A stretch of 64,000 nt of DNA from contig CAWBUL010000004.1 of the NCBI GenBank assembly GCA_963791885.1, positions 868,001 through 932,000 on the forward strand, in the 5' to 3' direction. The notes beneath the pieces were generated by a model, which saw only the letters and a list, made by a program, of their open reading frames with translations, made no database searches and was not told where the DNA came from. Each line of letters starts with the position of its first letter. The stretch's first letter is position 1. A program made the translations under genes and the position numbers. Shown here one piece after another: positions 1-7,869 of this stretch. This DNA is from CAVSUZ01 sp963791885. Lineage in GTDB: Bacteria > Pseudomonadota > Alphaproteobacteria > Acetobacterales > Acetobacteraceae.

Positions 1-300
1 GACAGCCGCCACCTTTAACAAGTGCGACGCCCTGAAGCGGCAGTGGTCAACTATCGAAAATGTGACCGAGGCGATGTAAGTGGCAGAAACCGGGCTAGAT
101 GGCAGCGAAGACAGCCGAAGGCCACGCAGAACGAAACGAATAACAAATTGACACCCAATTACAGGCCGTCTAGGAGCCGGGCAGACGATCGTATGACCGA
201 TGGCCCCATAGGGGCAATAGAGCAGACGCAAATCCTGGAAGCGACCTTCCCCCGGCGGAGCCGGCGGGGACCACGAATCATTGTCCAATGGAGACGAGCA
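1..300 (+). promoter_or_regulatory. Leader/upstream region of first PEP-CTERM gene
   Basis: There is no convincing gene here. An open frame runs through it in phase with the downstream gene, but the signal peptide begins at 301, so the stretch is read as untranslated. It is related base by base to 1728-1989, the leader of the second copy. That shared leader suggests that promoter elements were duplicated with the gene. A GGAGACGAG ribosome site sits just before 301. Confidence 0.5.
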
Positions 301-1275
301 ATGAGACATGTTGGTTCGGCGATCGGCGCGGCCCTGCTTCTTTCGGCCTTTGGGACTGCCGCTCACGCAGCAAGTTTCCTCAACATCATCGATCCAGCGA
401 ACCCGACGTTCACTCAGGCTCTCGGGATCAACGGATCCGGCACCATCGTGGGGTATGGCAACGCCACGAACTTCGATGGCTTCGTGCTTACGCTGCCGAG
501 TAGTTTCACGCGGGAGAACTTTCCTAATCCATCTCCCCCGCCGACAACACTCTTTACCCAGGTGATCGGCATCGATGCGGCGGGAGACACGGTCGGATTC
601 TACGTGACCAATCCGACTACCGGGAATACCAGTGGCTTCTTCAAGCCATTCGGCGGCTCCTTTACCACCGTCAATCAGCTAGGCTCGGTGTTCAATCAGT
701 TGCTCGGAATCAACCAGAACGGGAATGAGATCGCCGGCTACTCGTCGTTCACCGATGTCACTGGGATGACGGGCCAGCAGGCATTCTCCCTGGCGGGCGG
801 GGTCTATACTAACATCAATGCGCTGCTGCCCACCAATTTCAACAGCCAGGCGACTGGGGTGAACGACGCGGGCACCGTCGTCGGTTTCTATCAATATGAT
901 GCGACTGGGGATTTCTCCGCTTTCGAGGACATGGGTGGCACGATCAGCCCGTTCCAGTACCCAGGCTCGATGTCGACCCAGGCGCTTGGCATCAACGACC
1001 TTGGCGAGATCGTTGGTGACTACATCCTCAACGGCGAGATGTTTGGCTTCCTGGATGACGGCGGAACGTTCAGCACGATCAACCCATCTAGCGCGACCGC
1101 GTCGACGGCCAACGGGATCAATGACAGTGGAACAATCGTAGGGTTCTACACCAATGGCGCAGGCAACACGATCGGCTTCGTGACGCCGGCGCCCGAACCC
1201 GCATCGCTGGCACTGCTTGGCTCCGGGTTGATCGGTCTGGGCTTTGTGAGTCTACGCCGGCACCGTTCTCGCTGA
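301..1275 (+). CDS. PEP-CTERM sorting-domain protein with GINxxGxIVGFY repeats (copy 1)
   Basis: This is a secreted protein of 324 residues. The start at 301 is chosen because a typical Sec signal peptide (MRHVGSAIGAALLLSAFGTA) begins there and GGAGACGAG precedes it. The body is a series of repeats of the type GINDxGxIVGFYxxxxGxxxGF, resembling the HAF-type extracellular repeat family and probably forming a beta-propeller-like fold. The C-terminus has the full sorting signal: a PEP motif, a hydrophobic helix (SLALLGSGLIGLGFVSL) and basic RRHRSR. By family knowledge such tails are cut by an exosortase (EpsH/XrtA type) during export; no exosortase is in the window. It is a diverged duplicate of the gene at 1990-2982. 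The ligand and role are unknown. Confidence 0.85.
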   Translation: MRHVGSAIGAALLLSAFGTAAHAASFLNIIDPANPTFTQALGINGSGTIVGYGNATNFDGFVLTLPSSFTRENFPNPSPPPTTLFTQVIGIDAAGDTVGFYVTNPTTGNTSGFFKPFGGSFTTVNQLGSVFNQLLGINQNGNEIAGYSSFTDVTGMTGQQAFSLAGGVYTNINALLPTNFNSQATGVNDAGTVVGFYQYDATGDFSAFEDMGGTISPFQYPGSMSTQALGINDLGEIVGDYILNGEMFGFLDDGGTFSTINPSSATASTANGINDSGTIVGFYTNGAGNTIGFVTPAPEPASLALLGSGLIGLGFVSLRRHRSR

Positions 1276-1304
1276 ACTCAGCCGACACTGAGCAAGACTA
1301 AAAA

Positions 1305-1330
1305 CGGCGGCGCTGCACCTAGCGCCGCCG
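1305..1330 (-). terminator. Rho-independent-like hairpin (copy 1)
   Basis: A perfect 10-bp stem (CGGCGGCGCT / AGCGCCGCCG) with a 6-nt loop. Read on the minus strand it is followed by TTTTTAG; on the plus strand no T-run follows. It therefore looks like the original terminator of the minus-strand DUF2076 gene, copied with the duplication. It may also stop or stabilise the plus-strand PEP-CTERM transcript. Confidence 0.65.
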
Positions 1331-1339
1331 AAATTCTGT

Positions 1340-1413
1340 ACGGGTCCGTAGATCGGATCAGGCTGTTGTTCGACCCGCGGCTCTGATCGTCCAAACCCCC
1401 GCTCTGGTCTTTT
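1340..1413 (-). pseudogene. Orphan 3'-end fragment of the DUF2076 gene
   Basis: Read on the minus strand this piece still encodes a tail like QSGGGLDDQSRGSNNSLI, the counterpart of the Gly/Asp/Gln-rich C-terminus of the intact gene at 3053-3955. The original TGA stop has become CGA. Homology stops near 1413, matching about 3112 in the intact locus. It is the scar of the tandem duplication and is not expected to be expressed as a protein. Confidence 0.75.
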
Positions 1414-1989
1414 GCTTACCTGGGCCTTCCATTTCATAACAGGATCGGCGATGCGGCCAGTTGAGCTTCCCGCTCCTCGAACACACACGCATAATATGTG
1501 CTTGACCATCCGGCCGGCGCCGACGACCGCGACGCGAGCAGGTGTGGTCATCGCTTCCCACCGCGTCGATCTTTCGTTGGTGAGGCCTTATTCGAAATGC
1601 GATCTTAGCCTAGGGATGTTTGACGGCTGGGGCTGTTTCCCACGGAAGCATGGCTATCATCACTACCGAGGCGCGAATTATTCTCGCCATAGGTCGCGCC
1701 AATGCAGATTTTGCAAGTCGGGTTTCCTTTAACAAATGCAAAGTGGCGCTCACGCGGCAGCTTAATGCTAAAAACGTGATCGCGAGTGGCGTAAGTAGCT
1801 GAAACCAGGGTAAATGGCGGCCCAGACAGCTGGAGGTCATGCAAAATGAAACGAACGTTGATTGACTCCCCATTACACGGCATCTAGGAGCCGGATCGAC
1901 GGTTCATTCTGTAAGAGCCACGGTCACCATTGGGACCTGCCCTGGCACGGCCGGTGGACCAACAATCATCGGCCAAAGGGAGACGAGTG
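1414..1989 (+). promoter_or_regulatory. Intergenic region and leader of second PEP-CTERM gene
   Basis: This stretch of 576 bases has no supported gene. Short open frames are present on both strands but none has a credible ribosome site or protein features. The part from 1728 on is homologous to bases 14-300. The part 1414-1727 has no counterpart in the window; it may be the sequence that originally lay upstream of the unit or an addition at the duplication joint. Confidence 0.5.
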
Positions 1990-2982
1990 ATGAAACATAT
2001 TGCTTCGGCCGTTGGCGCTGCCTTGCTCCTGTCCGCCGCCGGCGGCTCCGCTCATGCAGGCCTTATGTACAAAAGCATCGTCAACCTTGCTGATCCGACA
2101 TTCAATCAAGAGCTAGGGATCAACAACGCCGGGGTGATCGCCGGTTACTTTGGCAGCGGGGGAATGGGGCATCCGAACAAGGGCTACACGACGGTGCCGC
2201 CGTACACCTCCTTCACCAACGAGAACTTCCCTGCTTCGGTGCAGACGCAGGTCACCGGACTCAACAACGTCGGAACGACCGTCGGCTTCTGGTCTGACAC
2301 GAACCTTGGCGGCGGCGACAACAATTTCGGCTTCGTAGACCAGGGCGGCACCTTCACCGGCGTCAATAATCCTCATACCGGCTCGGGCCCCGCAATCAAC
2401 CAGCTGCTCGGTGTCAACGACAGTAATGTGGCAGTCGGCTTCTATACCGATGCGGCGGGTGTTACCCACGGCTATACATACAATATCGGGTCAATGACGT
2501 TTTCGGCCGACATAAACGATCCGCACGCCGTCGGAAATACCACGGCAGCAGCGATCAACAATGCGGGCGAGATCGCTGGGTTCTACACCGACGCAGCCGG
2601 AAACTTTAACGGTTTCATTGATAACGGTGGTGTGTTCACCACACTCAATGCAGCGGGTGCGGTGGATACCACCCTTTTGGGCCTGAACAATAAAGGGGAG
2701 GCGGTGGGATTTGACATGGACGCCGACGGGCTAATGCACGGCATTGCCTGCAGCGTCATGGCCTTGACCTGCCAACAATTCGACGACCCGAACGGCATCG
2801 GCACGACGACCTTCAACGGCGTCAACGACCAGGGCCAGATTGTTGGCTTCTACGTGGACGGCGCTGACAACACGATCGGACTAGTGGCTACACCGGTTCC
2901 CGCACCCGCATCGCTTACGCTGTTCGGCTCTGGACTGCTCGGTCTGGCCATGGCGGGCTGGCGCCGGCGCCGTTCGCGCTGA
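1990..2982 (+). CDS. PEP-CTERM-like secreted repeat protein (copy 2, degenerate PAP motif)
   Basis: 330 residues. The start at 1990 gives a clear signal peptide (MKHIASAVGAALLLSAAGGS) and follows GGGAGACGAG. The body has the same GINNxGxIAGFYTDAAGxxxGF repeats as copy 1. The C-terminal signal keeps the hydrophobic helix and RRRRSR tail, but the diagnostic PEP is PAP (VPAPASLTLFGSGLLGLAMA). Whether the exosortase still accepts it is open; many PEP-CTERM families tolerate substitutions in this tripeptide. The gene converges on the DUF2076 gene, with a shared hairpin between them. Confidence 0.85.
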   Translation: MKHIASAVGAALLLSAAGGSAHAGLMYKSIVNLADPTFNQELGINNAGVIAGYFGSGGMGHPNKGYTTVPPYTSFTNENFPASVQTQVTGLNNVGTTVGFWSDTNLGGGDNNFGFVDQGGTFTGVNNPHTGSGPAINQLLGVNDSNVAVGFYTDAAGVTHGYTYNIGSMTFSADINDPHAVGNTTAAAINNAGEIAGFYTDAAGNFNGFIDNGGVFTTLNAAGAVDTTLLGLNNKGEAVGFDMDADGLMHGIACSVMALTCQQFDDPNGIGTTTFNGVNDQGQIVGFYVDGADNTIGLVATPVPAPASLTLFGSGLLGLAMAGWRRRRSR

Positions 2983-3003
2983 ACTGAACCTACGCTAAGC
3001 AAA

Positions 3004-3029
3004 CGGCGGCGCTGCACCCAGCGCCGCCG
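3004..3029 (-). terminator. Hairpin between convergent genes (copy 2)
   Basis: The same 10-bp stem as at 1305-1330 (CGGCGGCGCT / AGCGCCGCCG, 6-nt loop). On the minus strand it is followed by TTTGCTTAG, so it fits as the terminator of the DUF2076 gene. It may act in both directions, because the PEP-CTERM gene ends 21 bases away. Confidence 0.6.
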
Positions 3030-3052
3030 AAATTCTGTACGGGGTCCGCAGA

Positions 3053-3955
3053 TCAGATCAGGCTGTCGTTCGACCCGCCGCTCTGATCGTCCAAACCGCC
3101 GCCGCTCTGGTCATCCCAGCCGCCGCCCGCGTTCGGATCGACATTCCCCGGATCGGACCAGCTTCCCGGGTCCGGAGCTTGACCTTGCGACGGATCGGGC
3201 TGGTCCCACGTGCCTTGGTCCACATACCCCTGATCCGGCGGCACCGCGCCCTGATCGGGCGGCGTGGTCCACGAACCCTGATCCACATAGCCGGGGACCG
3301 GTGTAACCGGAGAACCCCATGGGCTTGCTAGGCCCGGGGCGAAACCACCGCCGAGACCCGCACCCTCGCGCGGGGAAAACATGTCGCGAATGGCGTCCGC
3401 GGCGAGCACGCCTCCCGCCACCCCGGCCGCCGTGGTCAGGGCCGAGCCAAGGAACCCAGATCCCTGCCGCTGGAAAACACCCGGATTGTAGTTCGGCGGG
3501 TATTGGGGCGTGGGCGGAGCGTATTGCTGCTGATAACCCGGCGGGGGGGCACCCTGTCCCCACGCCGGTGAGGCGCCGCCCGGACCTGGAGGCGCAGGCT
3601 GAGGACGGCCACCGCCGAACAGGCCACTGAAGAATCCGCCCCCCTGGTGCTGCTGGCCAGCCTGCTGCGCTGCTTGCTGCGCCTGCTGCAACGCCCCTTC
3701 CATCTGCTTGATCCGGTTCTGCGCCTCGGCCAGCGCATGCTCCTGCACAAACGCAAGCTGGGTCAGGCGATAGCGCGCGTCGGGATGCTGGTCGAACTGG
3801 TCGGCGATATAGGCATCCGCCTCCCGGTCGACCGGAGGCAGAGCCGGTGCCGTCGCCGGCACGGATGAACCGCCGCCCCACACCCCGGATGGAGCGGACG
3901 CTCCACCGACGCGAGCAATGAAGTCGGCGATGATTTTGCGTTCTTCGTCGGTCAT
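3053..3955 (-). CDS. DUF2076 domain-containing protein
   Basis: 300 residues from the ATG at 3955, which follows a strong GGGGGAGGAGCC site; an upstream in-frame ATG at 4063 is not needed. The N-terminus MTDEERKIIADFIARVGG, the DQHPDARYRLTQLAFVQEHAL stretch and a coiled coil of about 30 residues rich in Gln match the DUF2076 family (COG3416). A Pro/Gly/Gln-rich linker follows. A hydrophobic glycine-rich segment (SALTTAAGVAGGVLAADAI) and an acidic Gly/Asp/Gln tail with repeated DDQSGG complete it. The family is usually annotated as periplasmic or membrane-associated, without a proven function. It is the parent of the remnant at 1340-1413. Confidence 0.8.
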   Translation of the reverse strand: MTDEERKIIADFIARVGGASAPSGVWGGGSSVPATAPALPPVDREADAYIADQFDQHPDARYRLTQLAFVQEHALAEAQNRIKQMEGALQQAQQAAQQAGQQHQGGGFFSGLFGGGRPQPAPPGPGGASPAWGQGAPPPGYQQQYAPPTPQYPPNYNPGVFQRQGSGFLGSALTTAAGVAGGVLAADAIRDMFSPREGAGLGGGFAPGLASPWGSPVTPVPGYVDQGSWTTPPDQGAVPPDQGYVDQGTWDQPDPSQGQAPDPGSWSDPGNVDPNAGGGWDDQSGGGLDDQSGGSNDSLI

Positions 3956-4106
3956 TGGCCTGGCTCCTCCCCCGAAGCGGGCGGCACAAGTGTGGCGCAG
4001 CACATGGGACGGGGCAGGGGAAAAGTCCATGCTTGCTTCCGGTCGTGCGTCCGTCGCATCCACTATCGCCGCCTCATGCGGCGAACGTCAGGGGCAGGGC
4101 ACGCGA

Positions 4107-5066
4107 ATGGATCTGATGAGCAGGGCGAACCGCCCGTTTACGGGGATTGCGACGTTCTTGCGGGCGCCGGTCTGTGCGGATTTGGCGCAGCTCAACGCAC
4201 CCATCGCTGTTCTGGGCGTCCCGTTCGATGAAGGCTCGCCCTTCATGCCCGGCAGCCGCATGGCGCCCCGGGCCTTGCGGGAACATTCGATGCGGTTCGT
4301 GGGTGGGGCTGGGGGCTTGTACAACCCTGAGACCCGTCGTTTTCTGCTCGCGGATGAATTGTCGAACGGTCTGATCGTCGATGCGGGCGATGTCGATATC
4401 CGCCCCACCGCGGTGGAGACCACGTTCGAGCTGATCACGTCATCTGTCCGCACGATCGTGCAACGCGGCGCGATGCCCGTGGTGTTGGGCGGCGATCATT
4501 CGATTACCTGGCCCGTGGTGCGCGCGTTCGACCAGCCCATCTACGTGCTGCACTTCGATGCGCACACCGATTACCTGCCGTTCGAACTCGGGCTGCGCTA
4601 CACGAACAGCCACGCCTTTCGCCACATTACCGCGATGCCGAACCTACGCGGGCTGACGCAGATCGGCATCCGCAGTCTGCGCCACAGCCCGGCGCAGGTG
4701 GACGAGGTTGAGCGCGACGGCGGCCGCATCATCTGCATGGAGGAGTTTCGGCGTCTCGGCCCCGCTGGGGTCAGTGCGCATATTCCCGATGGCGCGGCGT
4801 GTTATGTCAGTATCGACGTGGATGCGATGGATATGTCGCTGGTGCCGGGCTGTGTCTCCGCTGAGCCGAACGGGATGACGTATCCTGAGCTGCGAGATGC
4901 GCTGGCGGCCATAGCATCGCGCCTGAAGGTAGTCGGGTTCGACTTCGTCGAGGTCAATCCGCTGCTGGATGTGGGTACCGGCGTCACCGCCTATCTGGGT
5001 GCGCACGTTGTGATCGAGTTTCTCGGCCATATCTGCAATTCGCCGATCTGGAAGTCGCGCGGTTGA
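4107..5066 (+). CDS. Agmatinase/arginase-family ureohydrolase
   Basis: 319 residues. The family hydrolyses guanidino compounds (agmatine, arginine, guanidinobutyrate) to urea plus an amine using two Mn ions. All six metal ligands are visible: H131 in GGDHS, D151/H153/D155 in DAHTD, and D237/D239 in SIDVDAMD. The third motif reads DMSLVPG rather than the usual DPSxxPG, so substrate may differ from agmatine. The ATG at 4107 is preceded by CAGGGGCAGG; a second ATG at 4116 is possible. The stop overlaps the TTG start of the next membrane-protein gene, implying translational coupling. Confidence 0.85.
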   Translation: MDLMSRANRPFTGIATFLRAPVCADLAQLNAPIAVLGVPFDEGSPFMPGSRMAPRALREHSMRFVGGAGGLYNPETRRFLLADELSNGLIVDAGDVDIRPTAVETTFELITSSVRTIVQRGAMPVVLGGDHSITWPVVRAFDQPIYVLHFDAHTDYLPFELGLRYTNSHAFRHITAMPNLRGLTQIGIRSLRHSPAQVDEVERDGGRIICMEEFRRLGPAGVSAHIPDGAACYVSIDVDAMDMSLVPGCVSAEPNGMTYPELRDALAAIASRLKVVGFDFVEVNPLLDVGTGVTAYLGAHVVIEFLGHICNSPIWKSRG

Positions 5067-5872
5067 TCGAAACCGCACTCGCTATTGTCTGTCTGCTGAT
5101 TTTCGTCGGCTCCAGCGTAGCCGGCACGTGGCTGCACGATCGCATCCAGGAACACCACCGGACCCACGAGGCGGTGGAATCGGTGCGCCTGATCGTGACG
5201 ATCCTGGTGACCTTCGCCGCCTTGGTGCTGGGGTTGCTGGTGACATCGGCGAAGGACGATTTCGACCAGCATACTGCGCTGTATGAACGCTATGGCATCG
5301 ACCTGGCGGAGCTTGACCGGCGGCTGGTGGAATATGGAGACCAAGCCAATCCGATTCGACATGTTCTGCGCAGCTATACCGCGGCGGTCTATGCCTTGAG
5401 CTGGCCGGACGAGCCGCGTCCGTCCGGTGACTATCCGACCCACATGCAGCCCGTTACGCCGGGCAGCGATGAGCTGGCCGGTCTGACCAACTTGATGGAC
5501 CAAATGGACGATGCCATCGAGGATCTGCATCCCGCGGACGCCTACCATGAGCGGATCGCGGCACGGCTGCAGAGCCAGATCCATGTGGTGCGGGACGACC
5601 GCTGGCGAGTGATCGAGCGGTCGCAGTCGAAAGTGTCCACCATTTTCGTGGGTGTGCTGGTGATGTGGCTGGCGATCACCTTCGTGACCTTCGGGCTTGT
5701 TTCGCCCAATACGACGCTGGTGCACGTGACGGTGTTCCTGGCGGCGTTCGCCGTGTCGGCTTCGTTGTATCTGATCATGGATCTCTATACGCCGCTCGGC
5801 GGATTCATCACGGTTTCCAGCCGACCGTTTCAGGACGCGCTCTGGCACATGGATCATGTTCAGGGGAGGTGA
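5063..5872 (+). CDS. DUF4239-like (bestrophin-like) membrane protein
   Basis: 269 residues starting with TTG at 5063, overlapping the agmatinase stop. Predicted layout: two N-terminal hydrophobic segments (residues 1-20 and about 40-60), a soluble central region of about 130 residues containing several charged helices, and two C-terminal membrane segments near 195-250. This 2+2 arrangement and the N-terminal sequence fit the DUF4239 group, annotated as bestrophin-like, but no transport function is proven. Coupling to the ureohydrolase suggests co-expression. Confidence 0.7.
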   Translation: MIETALAIVCLLIFVGSSVAGTWLHDRIQEHHRTHEAVESVRLIVTILVTFAALVLGLLVTSAKDDFDQHTALYERYGIDLAELDRRLVEYGDQANPIRHVLRSYTAAVYALSWPDEPRPSGDYPTHMQPVTPGSDELAGLTNLMDQMDDAIEDLHPADAYHERIAARLQSQIHVVRDDRWRVIERSQSKVSTIFVGVLVMWLAITFVTFGLVSPNTTLVHVTVFLAAFAVSASLYLIMDLYTPLGGFITVSSRPFQDALWHMDHVQGR

Positions 5873-5875
5873 GGG

Positions 5876-6541
5876 GTGGGGCGCTTGGCACGCCTGATCC
5901 GCGCGCTTCTGACCGTGGCCGGCGCCGTCGCTTATATCGGGCTCGCGGTTGCGGGCGAAGGCAGCTTTGCACGATTCGCGTCTCAGCCAGCGCTTCTTGT
6001 GCTGGCGGTCGTCACGATTTTGCTCTCCGTCGCGGCGCTCGTTACCGAGGGCAATCTCAGCACCGGCTTGCAGGAGGATCGTGGCAACCGCTGGGTGCTT
6101 ATTCCGTTCGGCGTCATTGGCCTGCTGCTCGGTTATATTCCCGCGCTGACCGATCGGCTGAACGTTCTGACGATCGACCATGGTGCCGCGCGATGGATCG
6201 GCGTCGCGCTGTTTGCGGCCGGCGGCGCGCTGCGCATCGCGCCCGTGTTCACCCTCGGTGCACGTTTCAGCGGTCTGGTTGCCATCCAACCGGACCACAC
6301 GCTCGTCACCACCGGACTTTACCGCTTCATCCGCAACCCGAGCTATCTGGGCCTGCTCATTTCCTCAGCCGGATGGGCGCTGGGGTTCCGCGCTGGGGTT
6401 GGACTTCTTCTGACCGCCGGCCTTGTTCCCCCTCTCATCGCTCGCATGCACGCCGAGGAGGTCCTGTTGGGTCAGCAGTTCGGCAAGGAATACGAGGCGT
6501 ATCGGGCGCGCACGTGGCGGCTGGTTCCTGGACTATACTGA
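5876..6541 (+). CDS. Isoprenylcysteine carboxyl methyltransferase (ICMT)-family membrane protein
   Basis: 221 residues from GTG at 5876, four bases after the previous stop. Several membrane spans are followed by the ICMT/PEMT-type C-terminal signature: HTLVTTGLYRFIRNPSYLG, then EEVLLGQQFGKEYEAYRARTWRLVPGLY. This signature binds S-adenosylmethionine in the family. Bacterial members have no prenylated protein substrates; their true substrates, possibly lipids or small molecules, are mostly unknown. It ends just before the convergent FMN monooxygenase. Confidence 0.8.
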   Translation: MGRLARLIRALLTVAGAVAYIGLAVAGEGSFARFASQPALLVLAVVTILLSVAALVTEGNLSTGLQEDRGNRWVLIPFGVIGLLLGYIPALTDRLNVLTIDHGAARWIGVALFAAGGALRIAPVFTLGARFSGLVAIQPDHTLVTTGLYRFIRNPSYLGLLISSAGWALGFRAGVGLLLTAGLVPPLIARMHAEEVLLGQQFGKEYEAYRARTWRLVPGLY

Positions 6542-7865
6542 TTTGGCGTAGCGGTTCTTCGGCATGCGCAGACCGAGATTCTGGCGCAGTGTCGTGCCCT
6601 CATACTCCTGACGGAACATACCCCGCCGGCGCAGTTCCGGGATGACCAGCTGCGCAAAGTCATCAAGCGCGATGGGAAGCACCGGTGCGCAGATGTTGAA
6701 ACCGTCAGCGGCCCCGGCTTCGATCCACTGCTCCATCTCATCAACAATATCCGCGGCTGTACCGACAACGACGCGCGTGCCGAAACCCGCGGCGATATGC
6801 GTGTAGAGCTGGCGGATCGCCATATTTTCACGCTGGGCTAAGGTCAGCAAGATTCTTGGCAATGCTTCGAACCTGCGGGTCCGCGGGTTCGGGCACGGGT
6901 CCATCGAGCGGGAACGCCGAGAGATCGCCCATCTGCCCGTACAGATACGAGAGACCGAGCAAGGGATCGACCAGGCTGTTCAGCAGCTCAAACTTGTCGC
7001 GGGCTTCCTGACGCGTCTCACCGACGAAGGGCGTGATCCCGGGCAGAATCAGCAGATCATCGGGCGTGCGGCCATGGTCCTCCAGCCGGCCTTTGAGGTC
7101 GGCGTAGTATGATTTCGCGGTGCCGATATCGTGCGGCGCGGAATAGACCAGGTCAGCGTTGCCGGCCGCGATGGTCAGGCCCTGTTCCGACGCCCCGGCC
7201 TGCACCAGGATCGGCCGGCCCTGTGGCGTGCGCGCCACGCTGAGGGGCCCGCGAACGCGGAAGTGCTTTCCCGTGTGATTGAGGACGTGCAGTTTGTCGG
7301 GGTCGAAAAAGACGCCGCTCTTTTTGTCATGGGGAAACGCGTCTCCTTCCCAACTGTCCCACAATCCTTTCACGACTTCCACGAACTCGGCGGCGCGATC
7401 GTAGCGCTCGGCGTAGCCCAGATGCTGATCGCGATTGAAATTGCGCGCCTCGGCGTCGGACCAGGACGTGACGATGTTCCACCCGGCGCGCCCGCCGCTG
7501 ATGTGATCGAGCGAAGCGAATTTGCGCGCGATATGGAACGGCTCGTTGTACGTGGTGGAGGCTGTCGCGACCAGACCGATATGATCGGTCACCGCCGCGA
7601 GGGCCGAGAGCAGGGTCAGGGGCTCGAGTTCGGCGTTCTGCGCGGAGCGGCACAAGGAACCGGGCGGTTCATCCTTGGCGCGAATGCCGATCCCATCCGC
7701 GAGGAAGACCATGTCGAACTTTGCCGCTTCGGCTGTCTGTGCAACGCGACGGAAATGGGCAAACTTCGATGCCGCACCTGGATCCGCGTCCGGATGTCGC
7801 CATGCCGCGGCATGGTAGCCGAGGTAGCGCATCGAAAGGCCGAGCTTAATGGGTTTGACGGACAT
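6533..7865 (-). pseudogene. FMN-dependent monooxygenase, NtaA/SnaA/DszA family (frameshifted)
   Basis: Two overlapping minus-strand frames together make one protein of about 443 residues, the usual family length. The first (MSVKPIKLGLSMRYLGYHAA to VRSIAKNLADL) holds the N-terminal flavin-binding TIM-barrel part. The second resumes with AQRENMAIRQLYTHIAAGFG and ends KNRYAKSV. One extra base near 6838-6843 breaks the frame. The family oxidises nitrilotriacetate, EDTA, sulfones or related compounds using FMNH2 supplied by a separate reductase. The start at 7865 is backed by GGAGG. The neighbouring peptide-type ABC operon could import the substrate. Either a pseudogene or a sequencing error. Confidence 0.8.
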
Positions 7866-7869
7866 CGAA

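Larger units (their letters stand above)
14..1413. repeat. Tandem duplication, copy 1 (PEP-CTERM gene plus flanks)
   Basis: This segment aligns with 1728-3112 at an offset of about 1.69-1.71 kb. Matching parts are the leader (TTTAACAA.TGC at 14 and 1728, GGAGACGAG just before each start codon), the whole coding region, the hairpin after the stop, and about 75 bases beyond it. Those last bases correspond to the 3' end of the DUF2076 gene, which is intact only after copy 2. The left edge may lie outside the window. The copies have diverged clearly, so the event is not recent. Confidence 0.8.
1728..3112. repeat. Tandem duplication, copy 2
   Basis: This is the second copy of the unit at 14-1413. 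It is joined to the intact DUF2076 gene on its right, so its right flank is probably the ancestral arrangement. Leader, coding region, hairpin and DUF2076 3' end all align with copy 1. Confidence 0.8.

Noticed and set aside
1412..1732. Short open frames between the PEP-CTERM genes
   Set aside because: No ribosome site, no protein features, frames on both strands overlap each other; treated as non-coding.
4991..6298. A 435-codon minus-strand frame
   Set aside because: Antisense to the DUF4239-like and ICMT-like genes; no ribosome site or family features.
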